Source: an uncultured Desulfobulbaceae bacterium
GTDB lineage: Bacteria > Desulfobacterota > Desulfobulbia > Desulfobulbales > Desulfocapsaceae
Length of the DNA stretch: 33,009 nucleotides
Direction of reading: 5' to 3'
Assembly (NCBI GenBank): GCA_903891045.1
Contig: CAITDH010000315.1
Coordinates: 1 to 33,009, forward strand
In this document: one piece after another, positions 25,703 to 33,009 of the stretch
Position numbering within the stretch: position 1 is the first letter of the stretch
Layout: every line of letters starts with the position of its first letter
Translations under genes and position numbers: made by a program
Notes under the pieces: generated by a model
What the model was told of the DNA's origin: nothing
The model's input: only the letters and a program-made list of their open reading frames with translations
The model's database searches: none

Positions 25703-26718
25703 TGATTCCTCTCGGGAAGAAAGGACGGATCGGCAAGGTGGTCAACAGCAACTGCCTTTTGCAACAGACTTCGGCGTAGCATAAGGTCGGCCAGTGCGCC
25801 CGCTGTGATCTTCAATGGCGGGGTGTTGCCGCCAAGCAAGCTCCGGTTCTCCTTGATGTCCGGAATCTTAAGGCCGGTAAACTGTGCCAGGGCATTGCCG
25901 CCCAGACGTAGTGTCATCCTTTGCTCAGCGTCTTGCGGCTGACTGGCAAGGTGTTCTCTTGCCCGGAAGTGGCCTGTCAGTAACTCTTTGAGTGCCTTTT
26001 GATGAAGGTAGGCGATCTCCGAACGTACCACCAGAACATCAACGATTCTTCCCGAGATCTGCGAACTGTCAAAGAGGATATGGGCGCCCTCCTTGAGAAG
26101 CTGACTGCGGACTGGCTCAAAGGTCACGGCGGCATCGATCTTGCCGGCAAGATAGGCGGCAGCGTGTTCATCGACCGTTAACGGGACGATCGTGATATCC
26201 TTGGCCTGGAGATTTCCAGCCTCGAGTGCCGCATCCAGCATGACTGCGCCTACTGCTGCGTTCTCGACGCCGATCCTTTGACCGCGCAGCGATTGCAGGG
26301 TGTCGATTCCGGGTCTGGCCATCATCGCATCCGCTCCGTGTGATACGTCCATGATCAGTACAACCCGCAGATCCATCCCGTCCTGCATGAGAGAGAGCGC
26401 CTCATCAAGGGTCAGGCAGGCTGCCTCGATCATGTTGTTGCGCAGGGCTTGAGAAACCTGGCTGTTTGAGGGCATTTCCACCAGACGGATATTTTTATTA
26501 TCGTAATATCCAAGGCTGCGTGCCAGATAGAGGGTTTCGTAGCCGGGCCACACATTCGAGGCCACGCGCAGCAGTGGTTCCTGCAGCTTCGTACATCCGT
26601 TCAGCGCCAGTGCACTCATAATAAGAATGATGAAACTGAGGCATGCCAATACCACGTTGCCGGTTGTCCAGATATTCTTTTGCATGAAGCGATGGCAGTT
26701 GAAAAGAGTGGCGCTCAA
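25699..26718 (-). CDS. Solute-binding lipoprotein (NMT1/SsuA-like), without ABC partners
   Basis: The mature protein begins RVASNVWPGYETLYLARSLGYY and contains VSQALRNNMIEAACLTLDEAL, LRGQRIGVENAAVGAVMLDAAL and DAAVTFEPVRSQLL. These are hallmarks of periplasmic binding proteins of the nitrate/sulfonate/thiamine-precursor type. A membrane helix ends at LNGC, a probable lipobox anchoring it outside the inner membrane. The track start (TTG at 26817, overlapping the upstream stop) would place about 75 residues before the lipobox. TTG at 26718 with GGGAG 8 nt upstream, or ATG at 26685 without a ribosome site, gives a normal signal peptide. I prefer 26718. No permease or ATPase is nearby, so a sensory role with the adjoining membrane kinase is likely. 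Confidence 0.82.
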   Translation of the reverse strand: MSATLFNCHRFMQKNIWTTGNVVLACLSFIILIMSALALNGCTKLQEPLLRVASNVWPGYETLYLARSLGYYDNKNIRLVEMPSNSQVSQALRNNMIEAACLTLDEALSLMQDGMDLRVVLIMDVSHGADAMMARPGIDTLQSLRGQRIGVENAAVGAVMLDAALEAGNLQAKDITIVPLTVDEHAAAYLAGKIDAAVTFEPVRSQLLKEGAHILFDSSQISGRIVDVLVVRSEIAYLHQKALKELLTGHFRAREHLASQPQDAEQRMTLRLGGNALAQFTGLKIPDIKENRSLLGGNTPPLKITAGALADLMLRRSLLQKAVAVDHLADPSFLPERNQ

Positions 26719-26813
26719 ATTGTTTTCTCCCGGAATCTTGTCGAAGCTGAAGAAAATTCTGTTTGCAACTTTGTGATTTTGATTTGGGTTCCTCCTGTTT
26801 TTGTCATCCACCG

Positions 26814-29627
26814 TCAAGGGCGTTCTTGTTTCGTATCCAGCGCCGCGCGCACTGCCAGGGCCAGTTCGTGGACTGAAACGGGTTTCATCAGGTAGGCCCG
26901 GATGCCGAGGGCGCGGGCCTGTTCTTTGTTGATCAGTTCACTGAAACCGGTGCAGAGAATGATCGGCAGATCTGGGCGGATGGCCAGCGCCTTTGTCGTG
27001 AGCTCAAGGCCGGTCAGGTGCGGCATGGTCATGTCGGTGATGAGCAGGTCAAAGGATGAAGGGTCATGGGTAATACGAGCCAGGGCCTCCTCGCTGTCGT
27101 TGACAACAGTCACCTGGTAGCCAAGGCTGGTGAGGATGGCCTCAAGCATGGTGGTGATCACTGTTTCATCATCTACCACCAGCAATCGTTCGGTGCCTGT
27201 GGGCAGGGACGGCGGCGTGAGCGCTGATCCGTCTATGGCTGGCGTTTGAGCTATCAGCGGCAGATAGACATGAAAACATGTGCCCTTGCCCACTTCACTG
27301 TAGACCGTGATCTGTCCCTGATAGCCTTTGACAATGCCGTGGACCACGGACAGGCCCAGGCCGGTGCCTTGTCCCTTGGCCTTGGTGGTGAAATAGGGCT
27401 CGAAGATCCGTTCCAGGGTCTCGTGTCCCATGCCGCAGCCGGTATCGCTGACCTCAAGTTGAACATAATTGCCAGGGAGAAGCTCGGAGCTGGCAACCTT
27501 GCTGTCTTTTTCACTGATGCTAGCCTTAAAAAGGCGGACGCCCAGGATCCCGCCGCTCTCCCGCATGGCCTGGTAGGCATTGGTGCAGAGGTTCATGACG
27601 ATCTGGTGGAGCTGGGTCGGGTCGGCGAGGATCGCTCCGCAGTCGGTGTCGATTTCTTCACGGATCTCGATGGTGGCGGGCAGGGAGGCCCGCAGGAGTT
27701 TGAGCGCCTCTTTGATCACCAGATGTGGTTGCAGGGGTTTTCGTTCCTGGGGGGCTTGACGGCTGAAGGCCAGGATCTGCTGGATCAGATCCTTGGCCCG
27801 CAAGGCCGCCCTGGTAATCTGTTGCAGATCTGAGGCCAGGGGAGTTTGGGGATCAACCATGGTCAAAGCGAGTTCACCATAACCGAGGATGGGGACCAGG
27901 ATGTTGTTGAAATCATGGGCAATGCCACCGGCCAGGGTCCCGATAGCCTCCATCTTCTGTGATTGCCGGAGCCGTTCTTCCATCTTGATCAATCCGGTAA
28001 TGTCCTTGGCAATGTGGACAAAGCTGGTGACTCCTGTGTTGTCAGTAAGGGGAAAGGCGGTGGCGGCAAAGGTCTTGCCCAGGTTCTCGTGGCAGATATT
28101 GGCCCGCTGATTGGTCAGGGTCTGGCGGGCGAGAACCTCCGGGCAGCCGGCGCAGGGTTCGGTGCCGCCGCGAAAAACTTCATAACAGTATTTGCCGATG
28201 AGCTCGGTGGGCGCCATCTGAAAAAGCTCACCCGCTGCCTTGTTCGCCCGGATGATCCGCATATTCTGATCATGAATGGTGACGATATCATCAATGGCGT
28301 CAAAGGTTTGTTCCCATTGTTCTTTGATGGTGCGGATCTCAAGTTCCATGAGCTTCTGTTTAAGAATACTCCAGACCTCGTTCATATAGAGGGAAAGCTG
28401 GGTCGCGTCCGCCTGATCGTAAGGCTCTTTCTTGTTGCCGACACCGATGACGGCGACAATGCGCTCGCCGTCAAGGATGGGTACACTCAGGTGGCGCAGC
28501 ACGGGGAAATGGCCTTCCGGGTAGCCTTTACGATTTGGGGTGTTCGGGTAATCGTTGTGGATCACCGGTTGGCGGAGGCGGATACAATCGGTCCAGATCC
28601 CGGCCTGTTCCAGCGGATAGTGCAGGTATTTGGAAGCAGTACATTCGTTTCGCACCTTTTCCGACCAGGTAAAAAGTTCAAGGGTTTGCTGATCCTCATC
28701 CATGAAATGCAGATAGCCAACATCGCTGCTGGTGAACTGCATCGCCTCGGTCAGGGCATGATCGGCCAGGGCCTCTCTGGAGCTCCATGGCTGACGCGCC
28801 AGGGTGAGTACGGCATCGGCTCGTTCTTTATCGCGCCTGGCCTTTTCCTCTGCTGCCCTGCGCTCGGTGATGTCGGTGGCGATCTCCAACCGGACGAGAC
28901 GGCCGTTGGTCCAGGTGATGACCCGGTCCTGGATGTGAAACCAGCGGCCAGTGGCGGTGTTCTGGAAATTCCAGGTATAAACTTCTGCCGGTCTTCCTTC
29001 CGGGGTGGTCAGATATCTGTTGGTGCAAAAGGGACATGGCCCAGCCTGACCGACTTGCAGGGTCTGCCAGCAGATGGCGCCGGTGATATCTTTTCCCAGC
29101 ATCTTCTGGACGTACTTGTTGATAAAGAGGACCTCGTAGCTCTCCATATCGGCCACATAGACAAGGGCATCCATGCTGTCGAGAATGGTCTTCAGCATGG
29201 TGTGGGAGGTCAGCAACTGATGATGGGTTGCCTGTTGTCGCTCCAGTTGCTGGTTGAGGGCGATGAATTTGTCGCTTACGCTTTTCGATTGGGAACAACG
29301 GATAAAGATTAGGGGAGGCTCTTTCTGCTGCGGCTGGATGCGATAGCCGAAGCAAGAGTATGGACAGATCGTGCCGTTTGCGTCCAGGCGGGAAAGGAAT
29401 CCCGGCATCTGCTGCCGATTTCTGATGCAGGTGGTGAGATAGTCAGAGATTACCTGGGCCGATTCTTGAAAATACTCGGTAAAGTTGCGCCCGCTTACCT
29501 CCTGGGGAGGTAGTCCAAGCATGGCTGTGCCGGCAGGATTGGCGGCCACGATAGTCCCTTCTCTGGTGAGAAGAAAACAGCCCTCAAGCCAGGGGCCACT
29601 CAGCTCTGTAAACAGCTTGGTTAGCAT
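26814..29627 (-). CDS. Soluble hybrid histidine kinase (PAS, PAS, GAF, PAS, HisKA, ATPase, REC)
   Basis: A 937-residue cytoplasmic kinase with no membrane helix. PAS 1 (about 10-115) contains ICPYSC. PAS 2 (about 150-260) has GPCPFC. A GAF domain (about 275-430) reads SSDVGYLHFMDEDQQTLELF. PAS 3 (about 445-555) has CYEVFRGGTEPCAGCP. The kinase core follows with His571 in GGIAHDFNN and GQGTGLGLSV, and the receiver has Asp865. Every PAS module carries a cysteine pair, pointing to redox, metal or cofactor sensing, although this is unproven. It starts three nt after the methanogen-output-type sensor gene. The receiver lacks any effector domain. Confidence 0.94.
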   Translation of the reverse strand: MLTKLFTELSGPWLEGCFLLTREGTIVAANPAGTAMLGLPPQEVSGRNFTEYFQESAQVISDYLTTCIRNRQQMPGFLSRLDANGTICPYSCFGYRIQPQQKEPPLIFIRCSQSKSVSDKFIALNQQLERQQATHHQLLTSHTMLKTILDSMDALVYVADMESYEVLFINKYVQKMLGKDITGAICWQTLQVGQAGPCPFCTNRYLTTPEGRPAEVYTWNFQNTATGRWFHIQDRVITWTNGRLVRLEIATDITERRAAEEKARRDKERADAVLTLARQPWSSREALADHALTEAMQFTSSDVGYLHFMDEDQQTLELFTWSEKVRNECTASKYLHYPLEQAGIWTDCIRLRQPVIHNDYPNTPNRKGYPEGHFPVLRHLSVPILDGERIVAVIGVGNKKEPYDQADATQLSLYMNEVWSILKQKLMELEIRTIKEQWEQTFDAIDDIVTIHDQNMRIIRANKAAGELFQMAPTELIGKYCYEVFRGGTEPCAGCPEVLARQTLTNQRANICHENLGKTFAATAFPLTDNTGVTSFVHIAKDITGLIKMEERLRQSQKMEAIGTLAGGIAHDFNNILVPILGYGELALTMVDPQTPLASDLQQITRAALRAKDLIQQILAFSRQAPQERKPLQPHLVIKEALKLLRASLPATIEIREEIDTDCGAILADPTQLHQIVMNLCTNAYQAMRESGGILGVRLFKASISEKDSKVASSELLPGNYVQLEVSDTGCGMGHETLERIFEPYFTTKAKGQGTGLGLSVVHGIVKGYQGQITVYSEVGKGTCFHVYLPLIAQTPAIDGSALTPPSLPTGTERLLVVDDETVITTMLEAILTSLGYQVTVVNDSEEALARITHDPSSFDLLITDMTMPHLTGLELTTKALAIRPDLPIILCTGFSELINKEQARALGIRAYLMKPVSVHELALAVRAALDTKQERP
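26947..27041. repeat. 95-bp identical receiver block, copy 2
   Basis: Partner of 22395-22489. The corresponding part of the third kinase (around 30366-30467) codes for nearly the same residues but differs at many silent sites, so the identity is not explained by protein constraint alone. Confidence 0.85.
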
Positions 29628-29630
29628 GGT

Positions 29631-30155
29631 TCAGTCCCCGTAATATTCCCGGCCTTGGGCGGTATCGGCCTCAGGGCTCTGTTCCAGATAGATGGTAACC
29701 CGGCACTGTTCACATCTTTTGGCAATGGTTTCTTCTAATACCACCTTGGCATAGCCCAGATTGGTGGCGGTGATGACCCCGAAGACATTGGAGGTCATCA
29801 TGCACATGGATGGCCGGTCAAATACCGCACCTCCAAAGGGGCAGGAAGAGCTGGAGAGGATGATCTTGTGGTGATCTTGTGTAACGATGGAGAAATCACC
29901 GTGGATCCGTTGTTTCAAATCAACCAGAACCTGGGCTACCTGTTCCCGGCTTAGCGAGGTAACCCCAAATCCTTTGGTGTAGAGGCTGTTGATCCAGTCC
30001 CCCAAGTGTTGGCCGACCAGGCTGATATAGCCGGCTGCTTCCTCATAGCCAATCACGGCCTCCAGAGTGCCCGCCAGTTCCCGGATCAGGGTTTTGAAAA
30101 AAATATCGCTGTTTAAGGGAATATCGAGTTGCTGCATGGCCGTTATCTCATCCAT
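29631..30155 (-). CDS. Small cysteine-containing sensor protein (methanogen-output-domain-like)
   Basis: A 174-residue single-domain protein. Its C-terminal half reads SSCPFGGAVFDRPSMCMMTSNVFG, then TNLGYAKVVLEETIAKRCEQCRVTIYL. The CPFG, MCMMTSNVFG and C-x-x-C/RVTIYL blocks resemble the MetOD1 domain (methanogen output domain 1) found next to sensor kinases; I give that name with moderate confidence. Four cysteines could bind a metal or cofactor. AGGAG 7 nt upstream supports the ATG at 30155. It lies 84 nt after one hybrid kinase and 3 nt before the next, so it probably works as a detached sensory or relay partner. The ligand is unknown. Confidence 0.65.
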   Translation of the reverse strand: MDEITAMQQLDIPLNSDIFFKTLIRELAGTLEAVIGYEEAAGYISLVGQHLGDWINSLYTKGFGVTSLSREQVAQVLVDLKQRIHGDFSIVTQDHHKIILSSSSCPFGGAVFDRPSMCMMTSNVFGVITATNLGYAKVVLEETIAKRCEQCRVTIYLEQSPEADTAQGREYYGD

Positions 30156-30239
30156 GGTAAGACTCCTTTCTGGAGAACCCAGATTCCTGCGGTTATGCCT
30201 TTACGGATACGCTATGGCGTTTTCTCTTGAACTTTTTCC

Positions 30240-32507
30240 TTAAAAACGTTCCTTTTTTGCATCCAGCGCCTCGCGTACTGCCAGTGCCAGTTCGTGCATC
30301 GCCACGGGTTTTGTCAAGTAAGACTGGATGCCGAGGGCGTGGGCCTGTTCTTTGTTGATCAGCTCGCTGAAACCGGTGCAGAGAATGACCGGCATATCGG
30401 GGCGGATGGCTAGTGTCTTGGTCGTGAGTTCAAGACCGTTCAGATGTGGCATGGTCATGTCGGTGATGAGCAGGTCAAAGGCTGAAAGGGTATTGGTAAG
30501 AAGGGCCAGGGCCTCCTGACTGTTATTGATAACCGTTATCTGATAGCCAAGGTAAGTGAGAATTGTCTTGAGCATAGTGGTGATCGCTTCTTCGTCATCC
30601 ACCACTAATAGCCGTTCGGTACCGGTAGGCAAGGATGTGAGAACTGACTTGCCCAGGTTTGGCGTTTCGGCGATCAGAGGAAGATAAATATGAAAAGATG
30701 TGCCTTTGCCTAGCTCACTGTTAACGGTGATCTGCCCCTGATAACTTTTGACAATGCCGTGCACCATGGAAAGTCCAAGACCGGTGCCTTCTCCTTTGTC
30801 CTTGGTGGTAAAATAGGGTTCAAAGATCCGTTCTAGGGTATTGCGCTCCATGCCATAGCCCGTGTCGCTGACATCAAGCTGGATATAATTACCAGGCGTA
30901 AGCTCGGAATTGCCAGCCTTGTAGTCTTCTGCGCCAACGCTTATTTGAGAAAGGCGTACTCCCAGGATACCGCCGCTTTCCCGCATGGCATGGTAGGCAT
31001 TGGTACAGAGGTTCATGATGATCTGATGGAGCTGGGTCGGATCGGCGAGGATCGTCCCGCAGTCGGTGGCGATCTCTTCACGGATCTCTATAGTGGTGGG
31101 CAGAGAGGCCCGCAGCAGTTTAAGCGCTTCCTTGATCACCATATGTGGACGCAGAGGGGTTCGTTCCTGGGGGGTTTGACGGCTGAAGGCAAGGATCTGC
31201 TGGATCAGATCCTTGGCCCGCAACCCCGCCCTGGTAATCTGCTGCAGATCTGAGGTCAAGGGATTGTCTGGGGTAACCCTGGTCAGGGCCAGTTCGCTAT
31301 AACCGAGAATGGGGGTCAGAATGTTGTTGAAATCGTGGGCAATGCCACCGGCAAGCGTCCCGATGGCCTCCATCTTCTGGGCCTGCCTGAGCTGTTCCTC
31401 CAGCTTTTTCTGGGCAGTGATATCACGGACACTTTCAATGCCGGCGATAATATTGCCATCTGCATCTTTCATCGGACTGGAGGTGACTTCCAGATGGATG
31501 AGTCCATGTTCACCAGGGGCTGTGACCTCGCGGCGATGAACCTTGCCGTCGGCAAAGGATTGCACGAGAAGACAACCTTCACATATGGTTGCCCGGTGTT
31601 GATATGCCTGGTAGCAGTATTCACCGGTATGAATCCCCTGTTTGTCGGTATGGACCTTGTTTTGATACAGAACCTTGAAGTTGCTATCCTGAACGGTGAT
31701 CCCATCTGATAGGGTGGCGAATAACGACTCAAGTTTATTTTTTTCTTCCAGGAGTGCTCGGCTCTGAGTCTTGCGTTCGCTGATATCGCGCACTACCGAG
31801 ACAATAAAATTCCTCTCCCGGCGGTGGACAAAGCTGGTATTGACCTCAACAGGGATGAGGCTGCCATCTTTGCGAATCTGTTCAGCTTCAAAAAGACGGC
31901 TTTGCTTGCGGACCCGATCCACATGCTTGTGCCAGCTCGGCATATTGACGTTATACTTCGAGATGTCGATGACCCGGAGAGCCAGGAGCTCCGTGGCGCT
32001 GTAGCCCAGACTGGAGCAGGCCTTGTCGTTGACGTAGATGATGGCGCTGGTATCGGCATCGATAACGAAGATGGCATCATTGCTCTGGTTGATAAGGGTC
32101 TGAAACAGGGAAAGTTCTTCTTTGGCAAGATGGCTCTCGGTGATGTCCATGAGCAGGGACTGTTTGGAGAGGGTGCCATCGTCATTGCGGATCGGGGTGT
32201 TAATGACATCGTACCAGCGTCCATCTTTGGGGCTTTTTAATTGTCGGCGTAGAGTCTTTTGTTCGCGAAATAATCTGTCGTTATTGCAATAGGGGCAGAC
32301 TTCTTCAAGACCGTGCAGGATTTTGTAGCAGAATTCTCCGGTGGCGTCATAGCCGGTACGTTCCCGCAGCTTGTCGTTCATGTATTGAATGCGACGATCT
32401 TGAGAACAGATGTAGATGAAACCATCAAAGGCCAGGGTTAGGGCGTCAAGGTCTGGCGCTCGCTGCAAGGAGCCGGTTGTTGTTTGGGGGGCAGGAGGAG
32501 GGGGCAT
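30240..32507 (-). CDS. Soluble hybrid histidine kinase (three PAS, HisKA, ATPase, REC)
   Basis: A 755-residue cytoplasmic kinase and the first gene of the signalling operon. PAS 1 (about 20-130) contains FCYKILHGLEEVCPYC. PAS 2 (about 135-250) is a plain PAS ending VVRDISERK. PAS 3 (about 255-365) has YCYQAYQHRATICEGC. The DHp box carries His391 in GGIAHDFNN, the ATPase domain reads GEGTGLGLSM, and the receiver has Asp683 in LLITDMTMP. It is clearly a paralogue of the two downstream kinases but the most diverged at DNA level. The ATG at 32507 follows a purine-rich but weak ribosome site. As in its paralogues, no output domain follows the receiver. Confidence 0.94.
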   Translation of the reverse strand: MPPPPAPQTTTGSLQRAPDLDALTLAFDGFIYICSQDRRIQYMNDKLRERTGYDATGEFCYKILHGLEEVCPYCNNDRLFREQKTLRRQLKSPKDGRWYDVINTPIRNDDGTLSKQSLLMDITESHLAKEELSLFQTLINQSNDAIFVIDADTSAIIYVNDKACSSLGYSATELLALRVIDISKYNVNMPSWHKHVDRVRKQSRLFEAEQIRKDGSLIPVEVNTSFVHRRERNFIVSVVRDISERKTQSRALLEEKNKLESLFATLSDGITVQDSNFKVLYQNKVHTDKQGIHTGEYCYQAYQHRATICEGCLLVQSFADGKVHRREVTAPGEHGLIHLEVTSSPMKDADGNIIAGIESVRDITAQKKLEEQLRQAQKMEAIGTLAGGIAHDFNNILTPILGYSELALTRVTPDNPLTSDLQQITRAGLRAKDLIQQILAFSRQTPQERTPLRPHMVIKEALKLLRASLPTTIEIREEIATDCGTILADPTQLHQIIMNLCTNAYHAMRESGGILGVRLSQISVGAEDYKAGNSELTPGNYIQLDVSDTGYGMERNTLERIFEPYFTTKDKGEGTGLGLSMVHGIVKSYQGQITVNSELGKGTSFHIYLPLIAETPNLGKSVLTSLPTGTERLLVVDDEEAITTMLKTILTYLGYQITVINNSQEALALLTNTLSAFDLLITDMTMPHLNGLELTTKTLAIRPDMPVILCTGFSELINKEQAHALGIQSYLTKPVAMHELALAVREALDAKKERF

Positions 32508-32592
32508 TTGTTATCTCTGATCGATTTTAAAAAAATCTGGGTAGAGTTTTTGAGTGCATTTCAGGTAAATTGTTGTAGTGAAAATCAGATCT

Positions 32593-32631
32593 GGAATAAG
32601 CCTTCTTTTTGATTAGGTTATCACTTATTCC
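32593..32631. promoter_or_regulatory. Inverted repeat upstream of the signalling operon
   Basis: GGAATAAG (32593-32600) and CTTATTCC (32624-32631) are perfect inverted copies with a 23-nt spacer, about 85 bp before the first kinase start. In the same 140-bp spacer the minus strand offers a weak TTGATT-N16-GATAAC promoter. The repeat could be the operator of the operon. The stem has no T tract, so a terminator for the upstream glucanase gene is less likely. Confidence 0.4.
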
Positions 32632-32647
32632 CTTTCTAAATCAAGCG

Positions 32648-33009
32648 TTAACGAGGCCTTTTTTCTGCGTCCGCTATATCTTGCAGTCTGGGCAGGGAAT
32701 CAACCACCTGTTTTCCCTTGCCGTCCTTGGTGAAGAATCCCCAGAAGGCCTCACTGGCGTGATTGCCTGGCAGGGTTGTTGCCATTTCCTGTGGTTTCCA
32801 GGGGGCGTCAAAGGCCTCAAAACAGGCCAGAGATTGATTGGGAGAGAAGGGGAATCGTTTGAGAAGTTCTGACCAGAACAGCGTCTGTCGTTCCGGGGAA
32901 AAGCCTTGGTCCTTGGGGCCGGATGGCAGGCCCGTCTCCTTGATCAGGAGCGGTTTGTGGTAGGTTGTCTTGAATTTTTCAGCCATCTGGATGACCATGT
33001 CCACCCCCT
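32648..33009 (-). CDS. GH17-type beta-1,3-glucanase, C-terminal part (runs off window)
   Basis: About 120 C-terminal residues of a longer protein; the frame stays open to the window edge, and the 'M' given by the track is an internal GTG (Val). LLIKETGLPSGPKDQGFSPERQ holds the catalytic nucleophile Glu of GH17 enzymes. ACFEAFDAPWK followed by EAFWGFFTKDGKGK is the family's conserved end. Bacterial GH17 proteins act on beta-1,3-glucans and are often linked to glucan synthesis or remodelling. The gene ends 140 bp before the signalling operon on the same strand, so read-through is possible. The 5' part and any signal peptide lie outside. Confidence 0.8.
   Translation of the reverse strand, partial: GVDMVIQMAEKFKTTYHKPLLIKETGLPSGPKDQGFSPERQTLFWSELLKRFPFSPNQSLACFEAFDAPWKPQEMATTLPGNHASEAFWGFFTKDGKGKQVVDSLPRLQDIADAEKRPR

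Noticed and set aside
27963-29312. 449-residue plus-strand frame across the second kinase
   Set aside because: It is antisense to a kinase with complete motifs; its composition is that of a complementary-strand shadow.
22274-32507. Repeats between the three kinases as a mobile element or tandem array
   Set aside because: Most of the similarity follows the shared HisKA/ATPase/receiver domains of paralogues. Only the 95-bp identical block needs a separate explanation.
1-33009. CRISPR array, tRNA, rRNA or intact insertion sequence
   Set aside because: No regularly spaced repeats, cloverleaf-like sequences or complete transposase frames were seen on either strand.

Overview
The window is bacterial chromosomal DNA. 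It most resembles a sulfate- or sulfur-metabolising deltaproteobacterium (Desulfobacterota, Desulfobulbales-like). This is inferred from the style of the sensor kinases (many PAS domains with paired cysteines), the V4R and methanogen-output-type sensor proteins, and the GC-rich coding with AT-rich spacers. No rRNA, tRNA, CRISPR array or intact insertion sequence was seen.

Region 1 (1-5400, all minus strand): a HigB-like toxin lies beside a REP-like hairpin. It is followed by a complete yefM-yoeB toxin-antitoxin operon with a readable promoter and a double TGTACA operator, and then by a very large SNF2-family helicase.

Region 2 (5401-16875, plus strand): a small outer-membrane barrel protein, a secreted lysozyme-like protein, a membrane-anchored helical-bundle protein, and a complete kdpABCDE operon (high-affinity K+ pump plus its KdpD/KdpE two-component system). 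The barrel gene is preceded by a block resembling the sequence upstream of kdpA, and then by a 15-codon reading frame that copies the first codons of kdpA. The barrel gene therefore seems to have acquired a duplicated kdp control region. The space between the barrel gene and the lysozyme-like gene can fold into several competing hairpins and may be a structured leader RNA.

Region 3 (16876-17691): a convergent junction with decayed coding fragments, including a frameshifted regulator-like gene.

Region 4 (17681-32507, minus strand): eight closely packed signalling genes, read from 32507 down. They are hybrid kinase, methanogen-output-type small sensor, hybrid kinase, orphan solute-binding lipoprotein, membrane hybrid kinase, CHASE4-HAMP-PAS-GGDEF-EAL protein, V4R small sensor and HAMP-PAS-GGDEF cyclase. 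Most junctions are overlaps of 4 nt or gaps of a few nt. No DNA-binding regulator is encoded, so the visible outputs are phosphotransfer through receiver domains and c-di-GMP metabolism. This is the most system-like and least explained part of the window.

Region 5 (32508-33009): a spacer with an inverted repeat, then the C-terminal end of a GH17-type beta-1,3-glucanase running off the right edge.

Functions are assigned from motifs read by eye in the translations. Family names for the small sensors, the barrel protein and the fragments are less certain than those for Kdp, YefM-YoeB, SNF2 and the kinases.
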